NCBI GenBank assembly: GCA_036491415.1
Contig: DASXCC010000081.1
Coordinates: 1 to 15,580 of the forward strand
From: JAICKN01 sp036491415
Lineage (GTDB): Bacteria > Acidobacteriota > Terriglobia > Terriglobales > Acidobacteriaceae
Direction: 5' to 3'
DNA: 15,580 nt
Shown: one piece after another, positions 7,204-13,127 of the stretch
Numbering within the stretch: the stretch's first letter is position 1
How the letters are laid out: each line of letters opens with the position of its first letter
Translations under genes and position numbers: made by a program
The notes under the pieces: generated by a model
What the model saw: the letters and a program-made list of their open reading frames with translations, nothing else
Database searches by the model: none
What the model was told of the DNA's origin: nothing

Positions 7204-7743
7204 CTAGGTCTTCAGTTCGTCGGCATCCGGTAAACGCAACTGGCTTTTGGCGAGCGCATCTCCCAAAAGCTGTTCGACCTGCAATTCTTCGCACTCCCTG
7301 GCGATGGCAACTTCACTCACCAGAAGATAACGAGCGCGCTCCAACATTTTCTTTTCGCGAAATGAAAGCGGCTTATGCTGATGCACGGCCAATAAACTTT
7401 TCAGCACCACGGCCACTTCCATCAAACCGCCGGTACGCATCTTGTCGGAGTTTTCTTTAAAGCGGTCTTTCCAGTCGGCGTTGTTGTCGCGTCCACCGTC
7501 CGCAAGAAACTCCACAATTTTCTGGACGTCGGTATTTTTCACAACTCGCCGCAAGCCAATGTTAGAGGCGTTCTGGAACGGAACCATCACCTTCATGTTG
7601 CTGGCTTTAATGTTGAGGAGGTAAAACTGTTCGACAGTCTGCCCAATCGTGCGGGAGCTGATTTGCTCAACGATCGCGACACCGTGATTGGGATAAACCA
7701 CCTTGTCGCCGATATGAAAGCTGCTGCTACGGTTGCTGATCAT
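7204..7743 (-). CDS. CarD/CdnL-like RNA polymerase-binding regulator
   Basis: A 179-residue CarD-family protein. The N-terminal ~65 residues are the Tudor-like RNA-polymerase-interacting domain, with Gly-Asp-Lys-Val-Val-Tyr-Pro-Asn-His-Gly-Val at residues 12-22 and a Met-Lys-Val-Met-Val-Pro strand. The C-terminal ~110 residues are helical with the conserved Arg-Tyr-Leu-Leu-Val-Ser-Glu-Val-Ala-Ile-Ala core. Family members bind the polymerase beta subunit and stabilise open promoter complexes, notably at rRNA promoters. Length is typical of the stand-alone CdnL type and no HMGA-like tail is present. ATG 7743 is preceded by AGGGG at 6-nt spacing. It diverges from greA, another polymerase-binding factor, and converges on the hexosaminidase with no gap. 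Confidence 0.92.
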   Translation of the reverse strand: MISNRSSSFHIGDKVVYPNHGVAIVEQISSRTIGQTVEQFYLLNIKASNMKVMVPFQNASNIGLRRVVKNTDVQKIVEFLADGGRDNNADWKDRFKENSDKMRTGGLMEVAVVLKSLLAVHQHKPLSFREKKMLERARYLLVSEVAIARECEELQVEQLLGDALAKSQLRLPDADELKT

Positions 7744-7875
7744 TAAAAACCCCTAACGCAGGCAGCCGACCCGGGTGCAGCCTTGCTGTTATTCTAACTT
7801 TTCGTTGACAAGGCTAAAAGCTATTTCCCGGATACCGGTACAGCATTGCATGGAAGTAGTTGATAACGTTTGGTT

Positions 7876-7933
7876 TAAATGTATCCAGGCCAGAAGTAAA
7901 TGTATAAAATTGGCCGCCGTGCTGGTTTATAAT
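7876..7933 (+). promoter_or_regulatory. greA promoter region with direct repeats
   Basis: TAAATGTAT occurs at 7876-7884 and again at 7897-7905, exactly 21 bp apart (about two helical turns). A perfect TATAAT -10 box lies at 7928-7933, 15 nt before greA ATG. No good -35 is present at 17 bp, so an activator or a different start point may be involved. The repeats could mark that site. Confidence 0.35.
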
Positions 7934-7947
7934 CCAGAGAATTCAAA

Positions 7948-8427
7948 ATGACTGAGCAAATTAAGAAGAAGCTGCAGGACGAAATCAACGCCCTCGAACA
8001 CGAGCTTACACATGATTTACCCAAAGAATTGAAGAAAGCTGTGGCTCTGGGCGACCTCAGCGAAAACGCCGAGTATCACATGGCGAAGCAACGGCAGGAA
8101 TTTGTGAAAGCCCGCCTGCGCCAGCTCGGTAGACGCATGGCTGATCTGTCCATGATCAACATGAACAACATTCCCAAGGATAAGGTCGGCTTGGGTTCTA
8201 CGGTAAAGGTGTACGACAGCACCAAACAAGAGGAAGTCGAATACAAGCTGGTGACCAGCGAAGAATCCGACGTAGCTGCTGGAAAAATTTCGACGACGTC
8301 TCCCATCGGCCGCGCACTGCTGAACAAAAAAGTGGGCGACACCGCGACCGTGGAAACACCAAATGGCAAGCGCGAGATGGAAGTATTGAAGCTCTCCACC
8401 ATTCACGACCAGGCAGAAGCTTCATGA
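7948..8427 (+). CDS. greA: Transcription elongation factor GreA
   Basis: A 159-residue factor that enters the RNA polymerase secondary channel and stimulates cleavage of backtracked RNA. The N-terminal coiled coil (about 1-75) carries the tip signature Gly-Asp-Leu-Ser-Glu-Asn-Ala-Glu-Tyr (35-43), whose Asp36 and Glu39 correspond to the catalytic acidic pair. The C-terminal FKBP-like domain (about 80-155) has Gly-Ser-Thr-Val-Lys-Val, then Ser-Pro-Ile-Gly-Arg-Ala-Leu-Leu and Gly-Asp-Thr-Ala-Thr-Val. The N-terminus is a few residues shorter than in E. coli GreA, but the coiled coil appears intact. No strong Shine-Dalgarno precedes ATG 7948. The stop overlaps the start of the next gene by four bases. 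Confidence 0.93.
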   Translation: MTEQIKKKLQDEINALEHELTHDLPKELKKAVALGDLSENAEYHMAKQRQEFVKARLRQLGRRMADLSMINMNNIPKDKVGLGSTVKVYDSTKQEEVEYKLVTSEESDVAAGKISTTSPIGRALLNKKVGDTATVETPNGKREMEVLKLSTIHDQAEAS

Positions 8428-9062
8428 CCTGGACCAGCGCCTTTGGGCGCGCATGTGGCGTTCTGCTGGACTTCATTGTCCGTATGCTGGCTTTGGCCCG
8501 CATTAATCCCAACGTGCTCACATTCATGGGATTTTTAGTCAACATCGCCGCAGCATTCTTTTTTGGATACGCCGATAGCGATAACCAGCGAAAAATGTTT
8601 TTCTACGCCGGGCTGGTGATTATCGGTTCGGGATTTTTCGATCTCGTGGATGGCCGCGTGGCGCGCGCCAGCAACAAAGTGACCCGCTTCGGAGGGTTCT
8701 TCGATTCCGTAGTCGATCGCTACAGCGACGCCTCGCAATATTTCGGACTGTTGGTTTTCTACGCGCGCGGCGACCGCACGTTTTACATCATTCTCACTGC
8801 TTTTGTCATGGTCAGCGCGATCATGGTCAGCTATACGCGCGCTCGCGCAGAATCGCTCATCGGCTCCTGCAAAGTGGGATTCATGGAGCGACCGGAGCGC
8901 CTGGTGTTGATAATCCTTGGCGCTCTGTTTAACCGAATGGCGCCCGTGTTGTGGCTCATCGCTGTTCTCTCTACCATCACGGTGATTCATCGCACGCAGC
9001 ATACCTGGCGGCAAACGCAAATTCTTGAAGCCGAAGCGAATCAGGCAGGACAAGCCGCGTAA
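8424..9062 (+). CDS. CDP-alcohol phosphatidyltransferase, PIP-synthase-like
   Basis: A 212-residue membrane enzyme of phospholipid headgroup synthesis. It has the full family motif D-x2-D-G-x2-A-R-x8-G-x3-D-x3-D: Asp73, Asp76-Gly77, Ala80-Arg81, Gly90, Asp94 and Asp98. These residues bind the metal and the CDP moiety. About six hydrophobic segments surround it. A later Met-Glu-Arg-Pro-Glu-Arg-Leu stretch (154-160) and the closing hydrophobic helix resemble, from memory, actinobacterial PgsA1 (phosphatidylinositol-phosphate synthase) more than phosphatidylglycerophosphate synthase. The acceptor (inositol phosphate or another alcohol) is therefore a guess. ATG 8424 overlaps the greA stop as ATGA, implying translational coupling. 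The last ~20 residues are a polar tail. Confidence 0.88.
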   Translation: MTWTSAFGRACGVLLDFIVRMLALARINPNVLTFMGFLVNIAAAFFFGYADSDNQRKMFFYAGLVIIGSGFFDLVDGRVARASNKVTRFGGFFDSVVDRYSDASQYFGLLVFYARGDRTFYIILTAFVMVSAIMVSYTRARAESLIGSCKVGFMERPERLVLIILGALFNRMAPVLWLIAVLSTITVIHRTQHTWRQTQILEAEANQAGQAA

Positions 9063-9088
9063 ATTTCTACTTCGTGGATCTTTACTTT

Positions 9089-9114
9089 AAGCACATCCGC
9101 TAAAGCACATCCGC
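9089..9114. repeat. 14-bp tandem duplication upstream of ilvE
   Basis: AAGCACATCCGC occurs at 9089-9100 and 9103-9114, two copies with a 14-bp period. It lies just past the end of the phosphatidyltransferase gene and upstream of the ilvE -10 box. Role unknown; it looks like a slippage duplication. Confidence 0.6.
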
Positions 9115-9174
9115 CTGCCAACCGGTCGGTATGGGCGAGGACACTTCCTGACAATTTTCTTGCGGACGCAAGGT

Positions 9175-9255
9175 TATAATTCTTACAGCACTTCTCACAA
9201 ACAATTTTGGCATTCTTCGATTCGCTTTGATCTTTCAGTTTTAGCTTTAAGGAGC
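9175..9255 (+). promoter_or_regulatory. ilvE promoter -10 box and ribosome site
   Basis: TATAAT at 9175-9180 is a perfect -10 box and would give an mRNA leader of about 70 nt. The nearest -35-like hexamer (CTGACA, 9148-9153) is 21 bp away, longer than ideal. AAGGAG at 9250-9255, 4 nt before ATG 9260, is a strong Shine-Dalgarno. Confidence 0.45.
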
Positions 9256-9259
9256 ACTC

Positions 9260-10204
9260 ATGGCACTGCAAAAGACGGAAAAAATCTGGCACAACGGAAA
9301 ATTCATCGCTTGGGAAGATGCAAATCTCCACGTTATGTCGCACGTGGTCCACTACGGTTCTTCCGTATTTGAAGGCGTTCGTTGCTATGAGCTACCCAGC
9401 GGTCCGGCGATCTTCCGTGCTACAGAACACATGCAGCGCTTGCTTGATTCCGCCAAGGTTTACCGCATGGACGTGAACTTCACCCGCGAGCAGTTACTGG
9501 CGGGCATGGTGGAGTTGATCCAATCGAACGCCACATGGCCGTGTTACATCCGTCCGATCATTCTTCGCGGCTATGGCGATGCGGGCGTGACGCCCATGAA
9601 TTGTCCGGTTGAGGTCTACATCATCAACTATCCGTGGGGAAAATATCTGCACGGTGACGATTTCGGCGTGGATGCCTGCGTTTCTTCGTGGACGCGCCTA
9701 GCGCCCAACACTCTGCCTGCGATGGCCAAAGCTGGCGCGAACTATATGAACTCGCAGCTGATCCGGATGGAAGCCAACGCGAACGGCTACAGCGAAGGCA
9801 TTGCTCTTGACTCAAATGGATATGTGAGTGAAGGCTCCGGCGAGAATGTGTTCGTGGTACGCAACGGCATTCTGCAAACCGCGCCGCTCGGTAACTCCGT
9901 GCTTCCTGGAATTACCCGCGATGCCATCTTAACGATTGCCCGCGATCTCGGTATTCCAGTTGTTGAGACAGGAATCCCTCGTGAAATGCTTTACATTGCG
10001 GATGAAGTCTTCTTTACGGGAACCGCTGCGGAAGTTACGCCGGTCCGGTCCGTGGACAAGATTAAAGTCGGCAAAGGCACACTTGGTCCGATCACCAAGA
10101 CGCTGCAAAACGAATTCTTTTCGATCGTACGCGGCGAAAAGAGTGATCGCTATGGATGGCTGACGCAGGTGCCGGTAAAGAGCAAGCAACCGGTCAGCGT
10201 CTAA
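9260..10204 (+). CDS. ilvE: Branched-chain amino acid aminotransferase
   Basis: A 314-residue fold-type IV PLP enzyme catalysing the final step of Val, Leu and Ile synthesis (2-oxo acid plus glutamate). The sequence Ala-Met-Ala-Lys157-Ala-Gly-Ala-Asn-Tyr supplies the Schiff-base lysine. The N-terminus His-Tyr-Gly-Ser-Ser-Val-Phe-Glu-Gly-Val-Arg and the later Ser-Glu-Gly-Ser-Gly-Glu-Asn-Val-Phe block bind substrate and PLP phosphate. Phe-Phe-Thr-Gly-Thr-Ala-Ala-Glu-Val-Thr-Pro-Val is the family C-terminal motif. Length matches the bacterial IlvE type I group, and that motif set favours IlvE over D-amino acid aminotransferase or aminodeoxychorismate lyase. Monocistronic, with its own -10 box, a strong ribosome site and a strong terminator. 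Confidence 0.95.
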   Translation: MALQKTEKIWHNGKFIAWEDANLHVMSHVVHYGSSVFEGVRCYELPSGPAIFRATEHMQRLLDSAKVYRMDVNFTREQLLAGMVELIQSNATWPCYIRPIILRGYGDAGVTPMNCPVEVYIINYPWGKYLHGDDFGVDACVSSWTRLAPNTLPAMAKAGANYMNSQLIRMEANANGYSEGIALDSNGYVSEGSGENVFVVRNGILQTAPLGNSVLPGITRDAILTIARDLGIPVVETGIPREMLYIADEVFFTGTAAEVTPVRSVDKIKVGKGTLGPITKTLQNEFFSIVRGEKSDRYGWLTQVPVKSKQPVSV

Positions 10205-10222
10205 ATTCTTTTCCTGCTGATC

Positions 10223-10255
10223 AGCGCCGGACAAATGTCCGGCGCTTTCTTTTTT
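10223..10255 (+). terminator. Rho-independent terminator of ilvE
   Basis: AGCGCCGGAC (10223-10232) and GTCCGGCGCT (10237-10246) form a perfect 10-bp GC-rich stem with an AAAT loop, followed directly by TTCTTTTTT (10247-10255). It lies 19 nt after the ilvE stop. Confidence 0.95.
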
Positions 10256-10260
10256 GCGAA

Positions 10261-10580
10261 TTAATGCGCACTAGATGTTGCATGGCCGGATGCAATTTTC
10301 GTTAATTGCTCCGCGGCCGCGGTCACTGCCGCACTTGCCGTCTGCTGCGATTGATTTTCCGCGTGGATGAAAGTGACATCATCGAGTCCGATGAAACCGA
10401 GGATGAATTTTAAGTACGGCTCCTGGAAATCAATTTTCTTGGTCGGAGTCCCGGACGATAAGCCCCGGCGCGCGCCGTTACCACTACCACTTTTTTATTC
10501 TCCAGCAATCCTTGAAAGCCGTTCTGTCCATAGCTGAATGTTTTGCCGCTGCGCATAATGTGGTGCAACCTGGCTTTAGT
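10261..10580 (-). pseudogene. Azoreductase (AzoR/AcpD-type) remnant, 5'-truncated and frameshifted
   Basis: Read on the minus strand, this stretch encodes the C-terminal half of an FMN-dependent NADH-azoreductase. The first part, down to about 10461, reads Leu-Lys-like/Ala-Arg-Leu-x-His-Ile-Met-Arg-Ser-Gly-Lys-Thr-Phe, then Asn-Gly-Phe-Gln-Gly-Leu-Leu and Lys-Lys-Val-Val-Val-Val-Thr-Ala-Arg. After a one-base shift near 10455-10475 the family sequence resumes: Asp-Phe-Gln-Glu-Pro-Tyr-Leu-Lys, then Leu-Gly-Phe-Ile-Gly-Leu. It ends at a stop codon (10261-10263). Only about 105 of the usual ~200 codons remain. The flavin-binding N-terminal half and start codon are absent, and homology stops abruptly near 10580 beside the regulator's operator region. 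Intact relatives detoxify quinones and azo compounds. This copy should not make a working enzyme. Confidence 0.8.
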
Positions 10581-10633
10581 TACTTTTAATAACTAATTGA
10601 CTTTTTGATATTAGGAATTTAAAAGTAACCAGG
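10569..10633. promoter_or_regulatory. Palindromic operator-like region between azoR remnant and hxlR
   Basis: TTACTTTTAA (10580-10589) is repeated inverted as TTAAAAGTAA (10619-10628). AGTTA/TAACT also bracket the first copy as a shorter palindrome (10579-10595), and CCTGG (10569) and CCAGG (10629) lie outside. The layout fits the self-binding sites of HxlR/YodB-type regulators placed between divergent genes. Confidence 0.5.
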
Positions 10634-10981
10634 TGAGCGAATTAGATTGCCAGCATAAAGACTCGAATGCCTGCCAGACTATTACCGGGTTGTTGGACGT
10701 GCTGGCGCCGCCCTGGACCATGCACATCTTCTGGGTACTCACAAACCATGGTTCGGCGCGTTTTGGCGAGCTGCGGCGGCAAATTGAGGGTATTTTCCGC
10801 CCGGGTCCTCACAGAACGCCTGAGGATGCTGGAACAGCAAGGATTGGTATATCGCCACTACGAGGCGACCATTCCCCCGGCCGTGACGTATGGCTTAACG
10901 GAGCGGATCAAAGACATCCGCCAGATCATGGAGATGTTTGAACCAACTGGCGGGCAAGTGGCAGACAGAAGATGCCGGTAA
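10633..10981 (+). pseudogene. HxlR/YodB-family winged-helix regulator, frameshifted
   Basis: Two overlapping frames together make one complete HxlR-type (DUF24) regulator of about 116 residues. The first frame (GTG 10633 on) gives an N-terminus with Cys6 and Cys14 and the Pro-Pro-Trp-Thr-Met-His-Ile-Phe-Trp-Val-Leu helix up to Gln-Ile-Glu-Gly-Ile. The second continues with Ser-Ala-Arg-Val-Leu-Thr-Glu-Arg-Leu-Arg-Met-Leu-Glu-Gln-Gln-Gly-Leu-Val, the recognition helix, then the wing and C-terminal helix. They join at the T-run 10793-10796, where one extra T breaks the frame. Relatives use an N-terminal Cys to sense quinones or electrophiles and repress neighbouring azoreductase genes. Here the partner gene is also broken. 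A sequencing or assembly error at the T-run remains possible. Confidence 0.82.
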
Positions 10982-11097
10982 GCCGAAGGCCACTAATTCG
11001 CACAAACCTCGCCCGGCTCATTCGAAAGCTCTGGCTTCCGCCAAATAGCCGCACGACTCCTGCCTGTAGGCCAATTACTTAGGTCATCTATGAGTGG

Positions 11098-11115
11098 GAT
11101 GACTTTAGCGTCATC
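11098..11115. promoter_or_regulatory. Inverted repeat upstream of pilT
   Basis: GATGAC (11098-11103) and GTCATC (11110-11115) flank a 6-bp spacer, 26 bp before pilT ATG. CATAAT at 11114-11119 is a possible -10 box overlapping it. It could be an operator, but there is no independent support. Confidence 0.3.
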
Positions 11116-11141
11116 ATAATGTTGTTCTAAGGAATCACAGA

Positions 11142-12266
11142 ATGAACATTGATGATTTGCTTCGCATTGCCATGGAGCGTCGGTCGTCGGACTTGCACCT
11201 CAAGGTCGGCAACTATCCGCATTTACGCATTGATGGTGACCTCGTTCCATTGACCGACCAACCGCGCATCAGCGCGGAAGACATGCTGACGATGGCGTTC
11301 AGCATGATGTCTGCACGGCAGAAACAGAAATTCAAAGAGACCACGGAAATCGATATGGCCTACGGCGTCGCCGGACTGGGCCGCTTCCGTGTGAACGTAT
11401 TCCAGCAGCGCGGCAACGTTGGGCTTGTTCTCCGCGTGATTCCAACCAAGATCCGCGCTCTTGATGAGCTGTACCTTCCCAAGATTGTCGAACAGGTTTG
11501 CGACATGCCTCGCGGGCTGATTCTGGTAACGGGCGTTACGGGTTCCGGTAAATCGACAACCCTGGCCGCAATGATTGACCGTGTAAACTCTACCCGGGCC
11601 GAACACATTATTACGATTGAAGACCCGATTGAATTTCTGCATCGCGATAAAAAGGGATATGTAAATCAGCGCGAAGTGGAAGTGGACACTCCGAACTTTT
11701 CGTCCGCGCTACGCGCTTCTTTGCGTCAGGATCCAGACGTCATCCTCGTCGGCGAAATGCGTGACATGGAAACGATTGGAACCGCGCTGCACGCCGCGGA
11801 AACCGGTCACATGGTGTTCTCTACGTTGCACACACTGGACGCAGTTGAAACCGTGAACCGTATTATTTCTGTGTTTCCTCCGCCGGAACAAAAGCAGATT
11901 CGTTTGCAGCTTGCCGCTATACTGCGCGCTGTCATCAGCCAACGCCTTGTGAAACGCAGCGACGCCGAAGGCCGTGTGCCCGCGGTTGAAGTCATGATCA
12001 ATACGGCTTACATCCGCGAATGTATTTTGGTCCCGGAAAAAACCCGCGCTATCCGCGATGCGATCGCTTCCGGCACTTCGCAATACGGCATGCAGACATT
12101 CGATCAATCTCTGTGGGACTTGTTCCAGGCTGGTTTGGTGAATTACGAAACCGCTTTGGAAAACGCCTCCAACGCCGACGACTTCAAACTGCGCATGCAG
12201 GGTATTTCCTCCACCAGCGACATTTCGCGGAACGCCATGCAGGCCGCGGGACTCGGCGGCAGGTAA
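11142..12266 (+). CDS. pilT: Type IV pilus retraction ATPase PilT
   Basis: A 374-residue hexameric secretion-superfamily ATPase that depolymerises type IV pili at the inner membrane. The N-terminal PAS-like domain starts Met-Asn-Ile-Asp-Asp-Leu-Leu with Ser-Asp-Leu-His-Leu (16-20). The core has Walker A Gly-Val-Thr-Gly-Ser-Gly-Lys-Ser-Thr (131-139), the Asp box ending at Glu160-Asp161, Walker B Ile-Leu-Val-Gly-Glu-Met-Arg-Asp (201-208) and the His box Ser-Thr-Leu-His-Thr (227-231). The C-terminal Ala-Ile-Arg-Asp segment is close to the AIRNLIRE retraction motif, which marks PilT rather than PilB. AAGGA at 11129-11133 supports ATG 11142. No other pilus gene is adjacent; the unit ends at its own terminator. 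Confidence 0.95.
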   Translation: MNIDDLLRIAMERRSSDLHLKVGNYPHLRIDGDLVPLTDQPRISAEDMLTMAFSMMSARQKQKFKETTEIDMAYGVAGLGRFRVNVFQQRGNVGLVLRVIPTKIRALDELYLPKIVEQVCDMPRGLILVTGVTGSGKSTTLAAMIDRVNSTRAEHIITIEDPIEFLHRDKKGYVNQREVEVDTPNFSSALRASLRQDPDVILVGEMRDMETIGTALHAAETGHMVFSTLHTLDAVETVNRIISVFPPPEQKQIRLQLAAILRAVISQRLVKRSDAEGRVPAVEVMINTAYIRECILVPEKTRAIRDAIASGTSQYGMQTFDQSLWDLFQAGLVNYETALENASNADDFKLRMQGISSTSDISRNAMQAAGLGGR

Positions 12267-12295
12267 GAAACAATCTTCCCTCTTCTCTGAAGAGC

Positions 12296-12326
12296 GGGGC
12301 ACGCCAACCAGCGTACCCCTTTTTTT
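12296..12326 (+). terminator. Intrinsic terminator of pilT
   Basis: GGGGCACGC (12296-12304) pairs with GCGTACCCC (12311-12319) through eight pairs and one C-A mismatch around a 6-nt loop, followed by seven Ts (12320-12326). Confidence 0.85.
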
Positions 12327-12382
12327 ATGTGACGACTTTCTTATGTGACGACTTTCTTATGTGACGACTTTCTTACGTGACG
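12327..12382. repeat. 16-bp tandem repeat, about 3.5 units
   Basis: The unit ATGTGACGACTTTCTT is repeated exactly three times (12327-12342, 12343-12358, 12359-12374) and followed by a half unit ACGTGACG with one change (12375-12382). It starts directly at the end of the pilT terminator T-tract. The period is not a multiple of three and no gene covers it. Confidence 0.95.
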
Positions 12383-12458
12383 GCCCCAGTGTTTTCGAGA
12401 CTGGCCCTTAAGAATTTCGGCTTGTGCAAACCGTTTTCCCCCATTCGAATTGAACTTG

Positions 12459-12464
12459 TATAAT
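12459..12464 (+). promoter_or_regulatory. -10 box of the VOC gene
   Basis: A perfect TATAAT at 12459-12464. The predicted transcription start would fall near 12471, giving a leader of about 78 nt to ATG 12549. No clear -35 hexamer lies 16-18 bp upstream. Confidence 0.45.
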
Positions 12465-12534
12465 CCGCGCATGCAAGGAATATCCTGGAGCACAATTGTG
12501 CTCGGCTCGCTGTTGGTCATCTCGGCCTATTCAA

Positions 12535-12541
12535 AAGGAGG
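12535..12541 (+). promoter_or_regulatory. Ribosome binding site fixing the VOC start
   Basis: AAGGAGG, a full anti-16S complement, sits 7 nt before ATG 12549. This favours ATG 12549 over the in-frame ATG 12471 and TTG 12450. Confidence 0.75.
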
Positions 12542-12548
12542 ACAGGAG

Positions 12549-12986
12549 ATGCAATCTCCGCAACCTGAAAATCCGAAGTCGCCTGTAAAAATGGAACAAC
12601 GCGGGCGCATCCTCGGAATAGGCGGTGTCTTCTTCAAATCCGCTAATCGTGATCAGATGCGCGAATGGTATGCGAAGCATCTTGGACTCGCTGACAAAGG
12701 TGAGGGCGTGATGCTTCCGTGGCGCGAACACGACGATCCGCAAAAGGAACACGTTACTGTTTGGACTGTTTTTCCCGCCTCGACTAAGTATTTCGATCCC
12801 AGTCCCGCACCGTTCATGATTAATTACATCGTGGACGATATGGATGCTTTGCTCGATCGCTTAAAACAAGAGGGAGTAAAGATTGACCCCAAACGAATGG
12901 ATGAATCCTACGGTCGCTTTGCCTGGATCTATGACTCGGATGGAAATAAGATAGAGCTCTGGCAGCCGCTGCCCGCAAAGCCCTGA
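12549..12986 (+). CDS. VOC/glyoxalase-fold protein
   Basis: A 145-residue protein of the vicinal oxygen chelate superfamily (glyoxalase/bleomycin-resistance fold). The first beta-alpha-beta unit starts Gly-Gly-Val-Phe-Phe-Lys with the helix Met-Arg-Glu-Trp-Tyr-Ala-Lys-His-Leu-Gly-Leu. The second has Ile-Val-Asp-Asp-Met-Asp-Ala-Leu-Leu-Asp-Arg-Leu and ends Asp-Ser-Asp-Gly-Asn-Lys-Ile-Glu-Leu-Trp, whose Glu is the usual metal ligand. The substrate cannot be told from sequence. ATG 12549 is chosen for its strong ribosome site. An upstream in-frame ATG at 12471 would add 26 residues with a hydrophobic, signal-like stretch but no basic start, so an exported version is a real, less likely, alternative. 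Stand-alone gene. Confidence 0.85.
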   Translation: MQSPQPENPKSPVKMEQRGRILGIGGVFFKSANRDQMREWYAKHLGLADKGEGVMLPWREHDDPQKEHVTVWTVFPASTKYFDPSPAPFMINYIVDDMDALLDRLKQEGVKIDPKRMDESYGRFAWIYDSDGNKIELWQPLPAKP

Positions 12987-13050
12987 GGGCCTTCCACTTC
13001 ACTGATTCAGCTTTTTTATTTGTTGGAATTTTTGCGAAGAGCCACCGTCA

Positions 13051-13123
13051 AACGCAGCAAGGAATCTGCCCATCACGGGGAGGAAGTGTGATCAGCAGAT
13101 TCCTTGTCACACCATGCTGCGTT
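13051..13123. repeat. Long interrupted inverted repeat (REP-like element)
   Basis: The left arm AACGCAGCAAGGAATCTGC (13051-13069) is matched by GCAGATTCCTT (13095-13105) and GCTGCGTT (13116-13123), with a 10-nt insert splitting the right arm. That is 19 paired bases. The loop itself contains ATCAC/GTGAT (13072-13076, 13088-13092). It lies between the convergent VOC and STAS genes. The arms resemble, from memory, short dispersed repeats common between acidobacterial genes. A bidirectional terminator or structured RNA are alternatives. Confidence 0.7.
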
Positions 13124-13127
13124 CTTA

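Noticed and set aside
9041..9352. Minus-strand 103-residue frame with a CxxC...CxxC pattern that looks like a zinc ribbon
   Set aside because: It is antisense to the ilvE start, Shine-Dalgarno and -10 box and begins inside ilvE. Part of it comes from a 14-bp duplication that would shift frame without the repeat, and the Cys pairs fall partly on the antisense of AAGGAGCAC. Coincidence is more likely, though a homology search would settle it.
12386..12404. CCAGT/ACTGG hairpin after the tandem repeats
   Set aside because: Only 5 bp with a 9-nt loop and no T-tract; could occur by chance.
12980..12990. GCCC-TGA-GGGC mini-hairpin at the VOC stop codon as a terminator
   Set aside because: Four-base stem with a 3-nt loop, and the nearest T-run is over 20 nt away.
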